Under the pieces are notes generated by a model. The model was not told the origin of the DNA. It worked only from the letters and a program-made list of their open reading frames with translations, and did not search any database. A stretch of DNA of 30,741 nucleotides from an uncultured Collinsella sp. GTDB taxonomy: Bacteria; Actinomycetota; Coriobacteriia; Coriobacteriales; Coriobacteriaceae. Both the position numbers and the translations under genes were made by a program. Of the stretch, positions 21,810 to 30,103 are shown piece by piece (within the stretch, counting starts at the first letter, position 1; each line of letters starts with the position of its first letter). The DNA lies in assembly GCA_900542085.1 (NCBI GenBank), contig UQMK01000024.1, positions 1 to 30,741 of the forward strand, in the 5' to 3' direction.

Positions 21810-22009
21810 CCCGGCAAACCTTTCGAAAGACTATGTTGGCGCCAGGATAACAGATCGATCGTTCGTATTTTAGATGTATGACGATTGGGGTTGGCAGTTT
21901 GGCATGAGCTTGCACACGTGTCCGCACGACATGTGACACTTGCCCTGTCGCCCTGCTCTGCCGCGGCGGCATGTACCTGAACAACGACCCTCTAAGGAGT
22001 TCGATTTTG

Positions 22010-22249
22010 ATGAGTGACAACACCAAGCATCTCGCAAAGAAATGCGTCAAGGACGCGGGGCCGTGCCTCGCGTTGTGCCTTGCCGGCGCAGCGGTCGCGC
22101 TGCTGGCTGTTCTGGGGCCGTTCGACGTGCTCCGAAGTGTCAGCTCTCTGCACGTTTGCATGGCCCTTGCCGGCGCCATGATAACCGGCGGCGTGCTCGA
22201 TCTGATTTTTTGGGTGCTTGACCCGTTTGGATGGAAAAATGAAGGGTAA
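22010..22249 (+). CDS. Small membrane protein, unknown function
   Basis: A 79-residue protein with two predicted membrane segments (residues ~18-36, CLALCLAGAAVALLAVLG, and ~48-70, HVCMALAGAMITGGVLDLIF). The N-terminus is basic and cytoplasmic (KHLAKKCVKD), and three Cys residues lie in or near the membrane. I do not recognise the family. ATG 22010 is preferred because CTAAGGAG lies 10 bases upstream; a start at 21971 would have no ribosome-binding site. It precedes two metallophosphoesterase genes by 40 nt and probably shares their transcript. Confidence 0.65.
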   Translation: MSDNTKHLAKKCVKDAGPCLALCLAGAAVALLAVLGPFDVLRSVSSLHVCMALAGAMITGGVLDLIFWVLDPFGWKNEG

Positions 22250-22289
22250 GCCCTAAGGGATGGATGCCCCGCAGCAACAGGAGGTCCCC

Positions 22290-22928
22290 GTGATCTGGTT
22301 TACCAGCGACGCTCACTTTGGGCACGAGAACATGCTACGGCTTAGCGATAGGCCTTGGTCGACTGTAGCGCAGATGAACGACGCCATGGTCGCCAACATT
22401 AACAGTAAGGTCGCTGCGGATGACGAGCTCTACATCTTGGGCGACTTCAGCTTTAAGATGACGGTCCAAGACGCCTATGAGCTGCGCAAAAGCATTACAT
22501 GCAAGCGCGTTCATCTGCTGCCCGGCAATCACGACAAAGACTGGACGCAGTCTGCGGTAGCGGATGCTTTTATCGTTGAGCCGCCCATTTGCGTGCTCAA
22601 GATCGACCGCCAAAAAATCGTGCTGAGTCACTATCCCATGGTCGACTGGCAGGGCATGTCGCACGGCAGCTGGCATCTGCACGGGCATATCCACAGCTGC
22701 GGCGGCTCGTACAACAAGTTCAACCTCAGACAGGGGTTGCTGCGCTATGACGTGGGCATGGACGCTAACGGCTACGCCCCGGTAAGTCTGGATGAGCTCA
22801 GGTCGTGGTTTGCGCAGGTAGACGAGCCGATGCGGTGCGTTAAATGGCCGTGGTGGGTCAACGCCACGGGTGACGAGCAGATCGAGCACGATCTCGAAGC
22901 CTATAAGAGGGAAGTGGTGATCCGATGA
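22290..22928 (+). CDS. Metallophosphoesterase (first of an overlapping pair)
   Basis: A 212-residue calcineurin-like phosphoesterase with all metal-site motifs: FTSDAHFGHENML at the N-terminus, ILGDFSF, LLPGNHDKDW, LSHYPMVDW and HLHGHIHSCGG. The start is taken as GTG 22290, which has AGGAGG at 22279-22284 with 5-base spacing and places the first motif at residue 6; the ATG at 22260 would add ten residues without a ribosome-binding site. The C-terminal ~50 residues (RCVKWPWWVNATGDEQIEHD) are outside the core fold. The substrate is unknown. Its last codons overlap the next gene (ATGA), which is also a metallophosphoesterase but only distantly similar. Confidence 0.85.
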   Translation: MIWFTSDAHFGHENMLRLSDRPWSTVAQMNDAMVANINSKVAADDELYILGDFSFKMTVQDAYELRKSITCKRVHLLPGNHDKDWTQSAVADAFIVEPPICVLKIDRQKIVLSHYPMVDWQGMSHGSWHLHGHIHSCGGSYNKFNLRQGLLRYDVGMDANGYAPVSLDELRSWFAQVDEPMRCVKWPWWVNATGDEQIEHDLEAYKREVVIR

Positions 22929-23650
22929 CGGTCTATGTGACAGGCGATATTCACGGCGGCCTCGACATGCAAAAGCTGCGCGATTGGGAGCTTGGGGATA
23001 GTCTGACGAGCGACGACTATCTGATTGTTGCGGGCGACTTTGGCTTTCCGTGGGATTTCTCTGCCGAGGAGTGCGCCGACATCGCTTGGCTGGAGTCGCG
23101 CCCCTATACCGTGCTGTTCGTCGACGGCAACCACGAGCGTTTCGATCACTGGGCGGAGCGACCCATGGAGTTGTGGCACGGTGGGCTGACGCAGCGCCTG
23201 TCGGATACCTCTCCCATACGGCGCCTGACGCGTGGCGAGGTTTTTGAGTTTGACGGCTCAACGATCTTTACCATGGGCGGCGCCACGAGTGTGGATAAGG
23301 AATACCGCATTCCTTATTCCAGCTGGTGGCCACAGGAGCTGCCGGACGAGCGTAACTTTGAGGAGGCGCGGACAAAGCTCGACAGCGTGGGTTGGAAGGT
23401 CGACTACGTGATCACCCACACCTGCTCTACGCGCATGCTTTCGCCCACGCTCTATCCGGGGCCTGGCTGGAATTATCCCGCCGTTGATCGGCTGACGGCA
23501 TTTTTCGATGAGCTGGAAGACCGCTTGGATTACAAGCGCTGGTACTACGGGCATTTTCATCGGGATGCCAACCCGGCCGAGCGTCACACCGTACTCTACG
23601 ACTGCATCGTTCACCTGGGCGACGAGCTCCAGCCCTGGGACGTCATGTAG
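22925..23650 (+). CDS. Metallophosphoesterase (second of the pair)
   Basis: A 241-residue calcineurin-like phosphoesterase. Motifs are VTGDIHGGLDM, IVAGDFGFPW, FVDGNHERFDHW, VITHTCSTRM and YYGHFHRD. A substrate-cap region lies between (LWHGGLTQRLSDTSPIRRLT and MGGATSVDKEYRIPYSSWWP). Start ATG 22925 overlaps the previous stop by 4 bases, so translation is coupled. The two enzymes share the fold but differ in sequence between motifs, so this is not a recent tandem duplication. The substrate is unknown; proteins of this type act on phosphoproteins, cyclic nucleotides or nucleotide polyphosphates. Confidence 0.87.
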   Translation: MTVYVTGDIHGGLDMQKLRDWELGDSLTSDDYLIVAGDFGFPWDFSAEECADIAWLESRPYTVLFVDGNHERFDHWAERPMELWHGGLTQRLSDTSPIRRLTRGEVFEFDGSTIFTMGGATSVDKEYRIPYSSWWPQELPDERNFEEARTKLDSVGWKVDYVITHTCSTRMLSPTLYPGPGWNYPAVDRLTAFFDELEDRLDYKRWYYGHFHRDANPAERHTVLYDCIVHLGDELQPWDVM

Positions 23651-23702
23651 GGGCGCGGACGAATGAGCTTCGTGGCGAACCAAAACCGATTTGTTAAGGG
23701 AT

Positions 23703-23870
23703 TTACTCCCAAGCCGGCTTGCGCTCGAGTAACGTTTTCGCAGCTTCAGGCGTGGGAGAGTCAAGTATTTCGCAGAACGCATCGAACCCCTCTGGCGAAA
23801 GATGGGTTGTTGATACTTTGGCAATGTCGCTATCGAGGTGCTCGTCAGGGTGGGCTGCCGTCTGTTGCAT
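23703..23870 (-). CDS. Possible internal small ORF encoding the TacA-like tail
   Basis: In frame with gluQ, ATG 23870 with AAAGGA (minus strand, 23881-23876) would give a 55-residue peptide, MQQTAAHPDEHL to KPAWE. It matches only the C-terminal neutralising part of DUF1778 antitoxins and lacks their ribbon-helix-helix DNA-binding half. It could be a separately translated peptide, the tail of the synthetase only, or the remnant of an antitoxin gene fused to gluQ by deletion. Confidence 0.35.
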   Translation of the reverse strand: MQQTAAHPDEHLDSDIAKVSTTHLSPEGFDAFCEILDSPTPEAAKTLLERKPAWE

Positions 23871-24884
23871 GCCTGTCCTTTCATCCATAACGATGTTCTC
23901 CCGGTGTGCGCGGATAACGTCCCAGCTAAAGTGCTCGACCAGCTGCTCGGCAGAGCGTGGCGTGGCGTCCGGCGCGATGCCCGTTTGCCCGGCGAGCCAG
24001 CCCAGCAGCGCCTCGGGCGTGCCAAAGCAGGCGCGGAGCTCGCCCAGGTCCAGATCGCGGTCGCGCTTGGAAAGGCGGCGGCCATCCGGTGACATGAGCA
24101 GCGGAATATGTGCGTAGTGCGGCGTGGGAAGTCCCAGCAGATGCTGCAGGTAGATTTGGCGCGGCGTGGAGCCCAGCAGGTCGCATCCGCGCACGACCTC
24201 GGTGACGCCCATGGCAGCGTCGTCGACCACCACGGCTAGCTGATAGGCAAAAACGCCGTCGCTGCGGCGCACCAAAAAATCGCCGCACTCGGTGGCGAGC
24301 GCCTCGCATTGGGCCCCGTACGTGCGGTCCACGAATTCGATCACGTCGCCCGCGAGGTCGTCGATGTCGGGCACGCGCAGACGCGTGGCCGGGGCGCGCA
24401 GGGCGCTGCGGCGGGTAACCTCCTCGGCAGAAAGGCCTCGGCAGGCGCCGCGGTAGATGGGCGTGCCGTCGCTGGCGTGCGGCGCGCTCGCAGCGTGGAG
24501 CTCGGCACGAGTGCAAAAGCAGGGGTAGGTGAGGCTGGCGTCTTGCAGCTGGCGCAAGGCGCCCTCGTACAGGTCGAGGCGATCGTGCTGGTAGTAGGGG
24601 CCTTCGTCCCACTCGAGTCCCAGCCAGGTCAGGTCGTCAATCAGTTGAGTGGCAAGTTCCGGGCGCTTGCAGCGATCGTCCAGGTCCTCGATGCGCAACA
24701 CGATGCTGCCACCCTGGCTGCGGGCCGAAAGCCACGCGCACAGGCAGCTGAACACGTTGCCCAGGTGCATGCGGCCCGAGGGCGACGGGGCAAAACGGCC
24801 CACGACAGGTGCGGGAACGGAGGCAGGCTGCGTCGTTGGCGCATCCGCGGCGGGCGTTGGTATGTTGCGTGTTTTGATATCCAT
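23703..24884 (-). CDS. gluQ: Glutamyl-Q tRNA(Asp) synthetase with TacA-like C-terminal tail
   Basis: GluQ-RS activates glutamate and attaches it to queuosine in tRNA(Asp); it is a GluRS paralogue without the anticodon domain. Seen in the 393-residue product are VGRFAPSPSGRMHLGN (HIGH-like, 30-43), LRIEDLDD, the zinc site C122-x-C124...Y144...C148, the glutamate pocket FAYQLAVVVDDAAMGVTEVV then RGCDLL, and RLSKRD (KMSKS-like, 270-275). The catalytic body ends near residue 333. The last ~55 residues include LSPEGFDAFCEILDSPTPEA then AKTLLERKPAWE, which looks like the C-terminus of DUF1778/TacA antitoxins. Within this tail M339 (ATG 23870) has AAAGGA five bases upstream. The main start ATG 24884 lies 7 bases after TATACT. 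A longer open frame to 25313 shows no homology. Confidence 0.85.
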   Translation of the reverse strand: MDIKTRNIPTPAADAPTTQPASVPAPVVGRFAPSPSGRMHLGNVFSCLCAWLSARSQGGSIVLRIEDLDDRCKRPELATQLIDDLTWLGLEWDEGPYYQHDRLDLYEGALRQLQDASLTYPCFCTRAELHAASAPHASDGTPIYRGACRGLSAEEVTRRSALRAPATRLRVPDIDDLAGDVIEFVDRTYGAQCEALATECGDFLVRRSDGVFAYQLAVVVDDAAMGVTEVVRGCDLLGSTPRQIYLQHLLGLPTPHYAHIPLLMSPDGRRLSKRDRDLDLGELRACFGTPEALLGWLAGQTGIAPDATPRSAEQLVEHFSWDVIRAHRENIVMDERTGMQQTAAHPDEHLDSDIAKVSTTHLSPEGFDAFCEILDSPTPEAAKTLLERKPAWE

Positions 24885-24891
24885 GCGGACG

Positions 24892-24897
24892 AGTATA
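24892..24897 (-). promoter_or_regulatory. -10 element of gluQ, possibly giving a leaderless mRNA
   Basis: TATACT on the minus strand (24897-24892) ends seven bases before ATG 24884 and no Shine-Dalgarno is present, so transcription may begin at the start codon. The -35 region is weak. Confidence 0.4.
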
Positions 24898-25082
24898 GCG
24901 CGGGGCACGGTAGGGAAGGCGTTTCCGTGGCTCGCAAGTTGGCGGCGCTGCGCATTGCGCACGGTGGGTCTGCGGCCCAACGTCTCGATCGCCGTACGCC
25001 GACTCGGCCTTATACACGACAGAAACCCCGGCAGCTCTTCGCAACTGCCGGGGTTTCCGCGGAAAAGGGGGACATGATCCTC

Positions 25083-25132
25083 GAGCGAACGGGAAAGGGG
25101 CAACCGTTTTCGCTCAATTGCTTTATGCCCCT
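25083..25132. promoter_or_regulatory. Mutually exclusive stem pair, candidate structured leader or ncRNA
   Basis: Stem A pairs gagcgaa (25083-25089) with ttcgctc (25109-25115). Stem B pairs aggggca (25096-25102) with tgcccct (25126-25132). The two interleave, so they exclude each other or form a pseudoknot. No expression platform or known aptamer was recognised. Confidence 0.3.
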
Positions 25133-25448
25133 CGACTGACGGCTCAATCAGCGCATGCCGCGCCCACACAAAGCCGCTACACCTGTGACGGAGCTGTGAA
25201 GTGGTATCTATCGTTGGCGCGGGACTCGGCCAAAGAACGTCCCAAACGACAAATTTGTTGCAGTCCGTCGGTTCAACCCAATGATCCGTTTTCCTCCGTC
25301 CCCAATAGATCATTAGGAACGTCCCTAAGTGCCAGACTCGGGTGGGACTTTTGTCCCATTTGACGTTCCGTTGGCCCAGATATTCGTCATGTGTGTCCGC
25401 AAACGTGGGACAATGGCGATGTTGGTTTTACAGACAAAGGATGTGCCT

Positions 25449-27392
25449 ATGAACGCCCCCGTTGCCAATACTTGTCGGCAGCGCTGCCTGTTTGCGCGAT
25501 TCGCTTCCGTCTGCGTGCTCGTCGCGCTTGCGTTGTTGCTGCTGCCTGTCGCCGCGCACGCCGACGGCTACTCCATGACCCAAACCTATATCGGTGCCAC
25601 GGTCGAGGCCGACGGCTCGCTGACCGTTGTCGAGGGACGCCAGTTTGATTTCGATGACGACATCAACGGCGTGTTTTGGGAGATCAATACAGGCTCTAAC
25701 CAGCAGGGCGGCGCGGCGGGCGTCAATGTGCTGAGCGTCGAGGAAGACGACACCGCGTTTAACAAGGTCGACAGCGCAAACAAAGGCGACAACGGCGTCT
25801 ATACGGTTGAGCAGTCCGACAGCGGCGTAAGAATCAAGGTGTTCAGCCCCCACGAGAGCGGCGACAGCGCGATCTATTACGTGAGCTACACCATGACCGG
25901 TGCGGTTATGAACTGGGCCGATACCGCCGAGCTCTACTGGAAGTTTGTGGGTGACGGCTGGTCTGCGGATTCCGATGACGTCGAGATGGAAGTGTACTTC
26001 GCAAATGCCGCTGCCGGGACGGCGGCCGTCAAGGGCGATAACTTCCGTGCATGGGGCCACGGCCCACTGACGGGCGGCGTGTCGCTCGATGAGGGCGAGC
26101 CCATGGTCACCTATACCATTCCCTGCGTGCATCAGGGCGAATTCGCCGAGGCGCGCATCGCCTTCCCCAGCGACTGGGTGCCTTGGCTTTCCGCTTCGAG
26201 CGAGGAGCGCATGCCGACAATCCTGAGCGAGGAGAAGGCATGGGCCGACGAGGCTAACGCCCGCCGCGCTCACGCTCGCATGATTGCCAATGTACTTGCC
26301 GTACTAAGTGTTGTCGCGGCGGTGGCCTTTACCGGCACAATCGTTGTGCTCAAGCTGCGCCGCCGCAAGCCCAAGCCGCTTTTCCAGGACGAATATTTCC
26401 GCGATGTGCCTTCGGCCGACCATCCCGCCGTGCTTTCGGCCCTCATGAGCTGGAACGAGGTGCCCGATCAGGCATATATCGCCACGCTCATGAAGCTCAC
26501 TGACGACCGTGTGATTAAGCTGGAGCAGGCGACCGTGACTAAGGCTAAGAAGGGTCTGTTGGGGCGTGAAAAAGAAGAGCAGACGTATCGCGTGACGGTG
26601 GGTGATGCGGGCTGGAAGTCGGCCAAGGGCATTGACCACATGGTGCTCAAGGTCTTCTTTGCCGGTGCTAAGCCCGACGAGAACGGTGACCGTTCGCGCA
26701 CGTTCGACGAGCTGCAGCACTACGTCAAGCAGCACGCTACACCCGTGGGCGACAAGCTCGAGGACTATCAGAACACCGTTAAGGGCAAGCTGGCCGATAG
26801 CGAGTACGTTGCCTCGGACGGCATTGTCGCAATGGTGTTTTGCCTGGTTCTTGGTATTCTGATCGCCTGTATTCCCGCGGGATCCATCTTCTTTACCGAC
26901 GGCGCACAGGCGAACATTATCGCCGCGGCTATCTCGGTGCCGATTGTGCTGGTGGGTATTGGCGTGGGCCTTACGTTCCGCCGCTTTACGCCGGAGGGCG
27001 CCGAGGTGGCGGCTCGCTGCAAGGCGCTCAAGCATTGGCTTGAGGATTTCACGCGCCTAAAGGAGGCCGTCCCCGGCGATCTGGTCCTGTGGAATAAACT
27101 TCTGGTGATGGGTGCGGCGCTGGGTGTTTCGAAGGAAGTCCTGCGTCAGCTTGCCGAGGCTGTTCCTCCCGAGGTGCGCGAGGCCGACGGTTTCTACGAC
27201 AATTACCCCTGCTACTGGTGGTACTACCATCATTACGGTACCGAGTCGCCGCTCGATTCGTTCGACGGCGTGTATCACGAGAGCATCCGTGAGCTCGCGT
27301 CGAGCTCGGACAGCTCGGGCGGCGGCGGAGGCGGCGGCTTCTCGGGCGGCGGAGGCGGCGGCGTCGGCGGAGGCGGCGGCGGAACGTTCTAA
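25449..27392 (+). CDS. DUF2207-family membrane protein
   Basis: A 647-residue secreted-domain membrane protein. The N-terminal signal peptide ends near AAHA-DG (residues ~18-38). The extracytoplasmic DUF2207 domain (~40-275) contains VEADGSLTVVEGRQFDFDDD and VYTVEQSDSGVRIKVFSP. A membrane helix spans ~279-302, a cytoplasmic region with a winged-helix-like part (VLSALMSWNEVPDQAYIATL) follows, and two further helices lie at ~458-481 and ~488-510. The C-terminus is an almost pure glycine tail (GGGGGGGFSGGGGGGVGGGG then GGTF), as is typical of the family. The function of the family is unknown. ATG 25449 has ACAAAGG upstream; a longer frame to 25329 would place a non-signal sequence in front of the signal peptide. 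A strong terminator follows. Confidence 0.9.
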   Translation: MNAPVANTCRQRCLFARFASVCVLVALALLLLPVAAHADGYSMTQTYIGATVEADGSLTVVEGRQFDFDDDINGVFWEINTGSNQQGGAAGVNVLSVEEDDTAFNKVDSANKGDNGVYTVEQSDSGVRIKVFSPHESGDSAIYYVSYTMTGAVMNWADTAELYWKFVGDGWSADSDDVEMEVYFANAAAGTAAVKGDNFRAWGHGPLTGGVSLDEGEPMVTYTIPCVHQGEFAEARIAFPSDWVPWLSASSEERMPTILSEEKAWADEANARRAHARMIANVLAVLSVVAAVAFTGTIVVLKLRRRKPKPLFQDEYFRDVPSADHPAVLSALMSWNEVPDQAYIATLMKLTDDRVIKLEQATVTKAKKGLLGREKEEQTYRVTVGDAGWKSAKGIDHMVLKVFFAGAKPDENGDRSRTFDELQHYVKQHATPVGDKLEDYQNTVKGKLADSEYVASDGIVAMVFCLVLGILIACIPAGSIFFTDGAQANIIAAAISVPIVLVGIGVGLTFRRFTPEGAEVAARCKALKHWLEDFTRLKEAVPGDLVLWNKLLVMGAALGVSKEVLRQLAEAVPPEVREADGFYDNYPCYWWYYHHYGTESPLDSFDGVYHESIRELASSSDSSGGGGGGGFSGGGGGGVGGGGGGTF

Positions 27393-27406
27393 CGGTCGTA
27401 AGCTAT

Positions 27407-27453
27407 GGGATGGGCTTTTCTCGACAGCCGTCGGGGAAAGCCCATCCCTTTTT
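27407..27453 (+). terminator. Rho-independent terminator after the DUF2207 gene
   Basis: Stem gggatgggctttt (27407-27419) with gaaagcccatccc (27436-27448), ending in ttttta. Confidence 0.92.
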
Positions 27454-27473
27454 ATGCGCTGCCTACGAAGACT

Positions 27474-27515
27474 GTCCCCAACGACTAGTCACTGGGGACG
27501 TTCCTAAATGACTAG
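27474..27515. repeat. ggggacgttcct repeat, copy 2, with small hairpin
   Basis: gtcccca (27474-27480) and tggggac (27493-27499) form a small stem. The 32 bases 27484-27515 (actagtcactggggacgttc then ctaaatgactag) match 5491-5522 at 28 positions in the same orientation. Both copies lie immediately beyond the 3' end of a plus-strand gene and upstream of a minus-strand gene's 3' end. Confidence 0.75.
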
Positions 27516-27530
27516 GTATGGCTGCTGGGC

Positions 27531-28172
27531 CTAGGCTGTTAGGTCGAGTTCGTAGAGGAAGCTTTCGCGCGGCATGTCGTGACGGCGCTCTTCGCGGTTG
27601 GCGCGGTGCGTGGCCGTGCGCTTAAAGCCGTGCAGTTCGTAGAACTTCCACGAGCAGTTGGAGTCGGTGTACAGGTGCGCCCTCGTCGCCCCGCGCGAGG
27701 ACAGGTACGAGACTGCGGCGTCGAGCAACACCGAGCCAACGCCCAGGCCATGGACGTCGCGATCTACGGCAAGCAGCGTGACCTCGTTGTCGTGTGGCAA
27801 CGGGCTGCTTTCGAGCAGGCGGTTGTTGGTTCGGATGGTTGCGCGCACAAACGAGAGATACTCGGCGCAGGCATCGGGCTTCAGCTCGCGCATTTGCGAT
27901 AGCAGTGCGCGTTCGGTATCCAGCCAATGTTCCTTAACGGTGGCGCCGGAGCTCTGTCCCGCACGCGCGAGCGCAATGCCGCGCGCCTGACCGTCGATTA
28001 CGGCAACCTGCGAAAACGTCGAAGACGAAAGGCAATAGGCGAGGTCGCACGCGGCCTCGAGGCGGTTGTACTCATCGTTATCCGAATTGTTATGCCAAAG
28101 CTGCTGCAGAATCAACGCGATGGCGTCGAAGTCTTCGGTGTCAAACGGTCGGTAGAGAACCCGCGAGACCAT
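27531..28172 (-). CDS. GNAT-family N-acetyltransferase
   Basis: A 213-residue acetyl-CoA-dependent transferase. Motif A with the pyrophosphate-binding loop is VTLLAVDRDVHGLGVGSVLL (R/Q-x-x-G-x-G/A type). Motif B follows as ARAHLYTDSNCSWKFYELHG, ending in FKRTATHR. The N-terminus (YRPFDTEDFDAIALILQQLW) is the usual first GNAT helix. The substrate is unknown; the protein could acetylate an amino-group metabolite or a protein. ATG 28172 has AAAGAGG seven bases upstream. It is divergent from purH and converges with the DUF2207 gene. Confidence 0.87.
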   Translation of the reverse strand: MVSRVLYRPFDTEDFDAIALILQQLWHNNSDNDEYNRLEAACDLAYCLSSSTFSQVAVIDGQARGIALARAGQSSGATVKEHWLDTERALLSQMRELKPDACAEYLSFVRATIRTNNRLLESSPLPHDNEVTLLAVDRDVHGLGVGSVLLDAAVSYLSSRGATRAHLYTDSNCSWKFYELHGFKRTATHRANREERRHDMPRESFLYELDLTA

Positions 28173-28449
28173 GGTGCCTCTTTCTTTTGCGGATGCATAT
28201 CGAGCACAGTTCTACCACGCTATTGGCATCTAATTATGGTGCCCCTGTGTTCCATGAACTCACCGTGCCCGGTGCCGTGCCCATCCCCTCCGCTCGCAAA
28301 CTTTTTCTGCATATGCGCCCGTTGCGGGGTGCATCGATGCGCTCGATGCGCTACATTGAATCAGTATTTTCAATGCCGCTGCGCGAGCGCTGCAGATCGA
28401 CGTATCACCGGCTCACAGAGCACGGCGGCGTACCAGACAGGAGGACTGC

Positions 28450-30057
28450 ATGGGATCTGATGTGAAGATCGCACGCGCGTTGATCTCGGTTACCGATAAG
28501 ACGGGCGTCGTCGATTTCGCACGGACGCTGGTCGATGACTTTGGCGTCGAGATCATCTCTACGGGCGGCACGGCTCGTGCCATCGAGGACGCGGGCGTCC
28601 CCGTAACCCCCATCGAGGAGTTCACGGGCTATCCCGAGATGATGGACGGCCGCGTTAAGACCCTGCACCCCAAGGTTCACGGCGCGCTGCTGGCCCGCCG
28701 CGATTCCGAGCAGCACATGCAGGAGGCCGCTCAGCACGGCATTAAGCTGATCGACCTGGTCGTCGTCAACCTGTACGAGTTCGAGAAGACCGTCGCCAAC
28801 CCCGAGGTCACCTTCGCGGACGCCATCGAGCACATCGACATCGGTGGCCCCTCCATGCTGCGCTCTGCCGCCAAGAACGCCGCGAGCGTTACCGTCATCT
28901 CCGACCCGGCCGACTATGATGCCGTCCTGGCCGAGATGCGCGAGACCGGTGGCTGCACCACGCTTTCCACCCGTCGTCGCCTGCAGGTGAAGGTCTACCA
29001 GACCACCGCCGCCTACGACACGGCTATCTCCCGTTGGCTCGCCGCCCAGGCAAGCGACGTGGCGGACACCTCTGCCAAGCTCGAGATCTCGCTGGAGAAG
29101 GTCGACGACCTGCGCTATGGCGAGAATCCTCAGCAGAAGGCCACGGTCTATCGCTTTGCCGAGGGCTGCGAGAATACCGCGAGCTCGCAGTTCCCGCTCG
29201 TGGGCTCCGAGCAGATCCAGGGCAAGCCGCTCAGCTACAACAACTATCTGGATGCCGACGCCGCTTGGAACCTAGTCCGCGAGTTCGACGAGCCGGCCTG
29301 CGTGATCCTCAAGCATCAGAACCCCTGCGGCTCCGCCGTGGCCGAGGACATCGCGGCCGCCTACGACCGCGCCTTCGCCTGCGATCCCAAGAGCGCCTTC
29401 GGCGGCATCATCGCCTGCAACCGCGAGGTTCCCTATGAGCTGGTTGAGCACTTTGCCGATCAGAACAAGCAGTTCGTCGAGGTTATCATCGCTCCGAGCT
29501 ACACTGCCGAGGCGCTCGAGCGCATGGCCAAGCGCCCCAACCTGCGCGTGCTGGCCACCGGCGGCGTGGACCACGGCGCCCAGGTGGAGCTGCGCTCCGT
29601 CGACGGCGGCATGCTGGTGCAGGAGGTCGACCACGTGACCGAGGATCCTGCGACCTTTACGTTCCCCACCGACCGCAAGCCCACCGACGCCGAGATGGCC
29701 GAGCTCGAGTTTGCCTGGAAGGTCTGCAAGGGCGTCAAGTCCAACGCCATCCTGGTCTCCAAGGGTAAGGCCGGCATTGGCATGGGCCCGGGTCAGCCCA
29801 ACCGCGTTGACTCTGCACTGCTTGCCTGCGAGCGCGCCGAGGACTTCTGCGAGCGCGAGGGCGTGGAGAAGGGCGGCTTTGCCTGTGCAAGCGACGCGTT
29901 CTTCCCGTTCCGCGACAACGTCGACGTGCTTGCCGCGCACGGCGTGACCTGCATCATCCAGCCCGGCGGCTCCAAGCGCGACGACGAGAGCGTCCAGGCC
30001 TGCAACGAGCATGGCATTGCGATGGTCTTTACGGGGGCCAGGCATTTTAGGCACTAA
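28450..30057 (+). CDS. purH: Bifunctional AICAR transformylase / IMP cyclohydrolase
   Basis: PurH formylates AICAR with 10-formyl-tetrahydrofolate and closes the ring to IMP, the last two steps of purine synthesis; it also recycles AICAR released by HisF. The 535-residue length is standard. The N-terminal cyclohydrolase domain shows ISVTDKTGVVDFA, ISTGGTA, MMDGRVKTLHPKVHGALL and IDIGGPSMLRSAAKN. The C-terminal transformylase shows LRYGENPQQKA, QGKPLSYNNYLDAD, catalytic Lys288-His289 in LKHQNPCG, FGGIIACN and the closing FRH. ATG 28450 has ACAGGAGGA upstream. The 277-bp region before it has no recognised riboswitch or clear promoter. The downstream end is marked by two hairpins. Confidence 0.97.
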   Translation: MGSDVKIARALISVTDKTGVVDFARTLVDDFGVEIISTGGTARAIEDAGVPVTPIEEFTGYPEMMDGRVKTLHPKVHGALLARRDSEQHMQEAAQHGIKLIDLVVVNLYEFEKTVANPEVTFADAIEHIDIGGPSMLRSAAKNAASVTVISDPADYDAVLAEMRETGGCTTLSTRRRLQVKVYQTTAAYDTAISRWLAAQASDVADTSAKLEISLEKVDDLRYGENPQQKATVYRFAEGCENTASSQFPLVGSEQIQGKPLSYNNYLDADAAWNLVREFDEPACVILKHQNPCGSAVAEDIAAAYDRAFACDPKSAFGGIIACNREVPYELVEHFADQNKQFVEVIIAPSYTAEALERMAKRPNLRVLATGGVDHGAQVELRSVDGGMLVQEVDHVTEDPATFTFPTDRKPTDAEMAELEFAWKVCKGVKSNAILVSKGKAGIGMGPGQPNRVDSALLACERAEDFCEREGVEKGGFACASDAFFPFRDNVDVLAAHGVTCIIQPGGSKRDDESVQACNEHGIAMVFTGARHFRH

Positions 30058-30062
30058 TATCG

Positions 30063-30088
30063 TTACGCGGTTTTACCAAACCGCGTAA
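30063..30088. terminator. Hairpin just after purH, possible terminator
   Basis: Perfect 11-bp stem, ttacgcggttt (30063-30073) with aaaccgcgtaa (30078-30088), 4-base loop, no T-tract after it. It may be a weak terminator or an RNA 3'-end stabiliser. Confidence 0.5.
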
Positions 30089-30103
30089 CTGCTCGACGCT
30101 GCG

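Larger units (their letters stand above)
24885..25448. other. 564-bp intergenic region with several hairpins
   Basis: No convincing gene lies here between divergent gluQ and the DUF2207 gene. It contains a perfect 13-bp stem, gaaaccccggcag (25022-25034) with ctgccggggtttc (25045-25057), without a T-tract. Next is a pair of mutually exclusive stems at 25083-25132. The 18-mer gttttcctccgtccccaa at 25288-25305 is identical to 5751-5768, and a ggaacgtcccta repeat remnant lies at about 25316. It could encode a structured RNA or be mostly inserted repeats. Confidence 0.6.

Noticed and set aside
25022..25057. tRNA or terminator at the GC-rich hairpin
   Set aside because: No cloverleaf can be built and no T-tract follows on either strand.
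24885..25313. N-terminal extension of GluQ-RS by 143 residues
   Set aside because: No homology, crosses repeats and hairpins, and the synthetase core begins normally after ATG 24884.
28187..28449. Small gene upstream of purH
   Set aside because: The frame runs into purH out of frame, has no good ribosome-binding site and no recognisable features.
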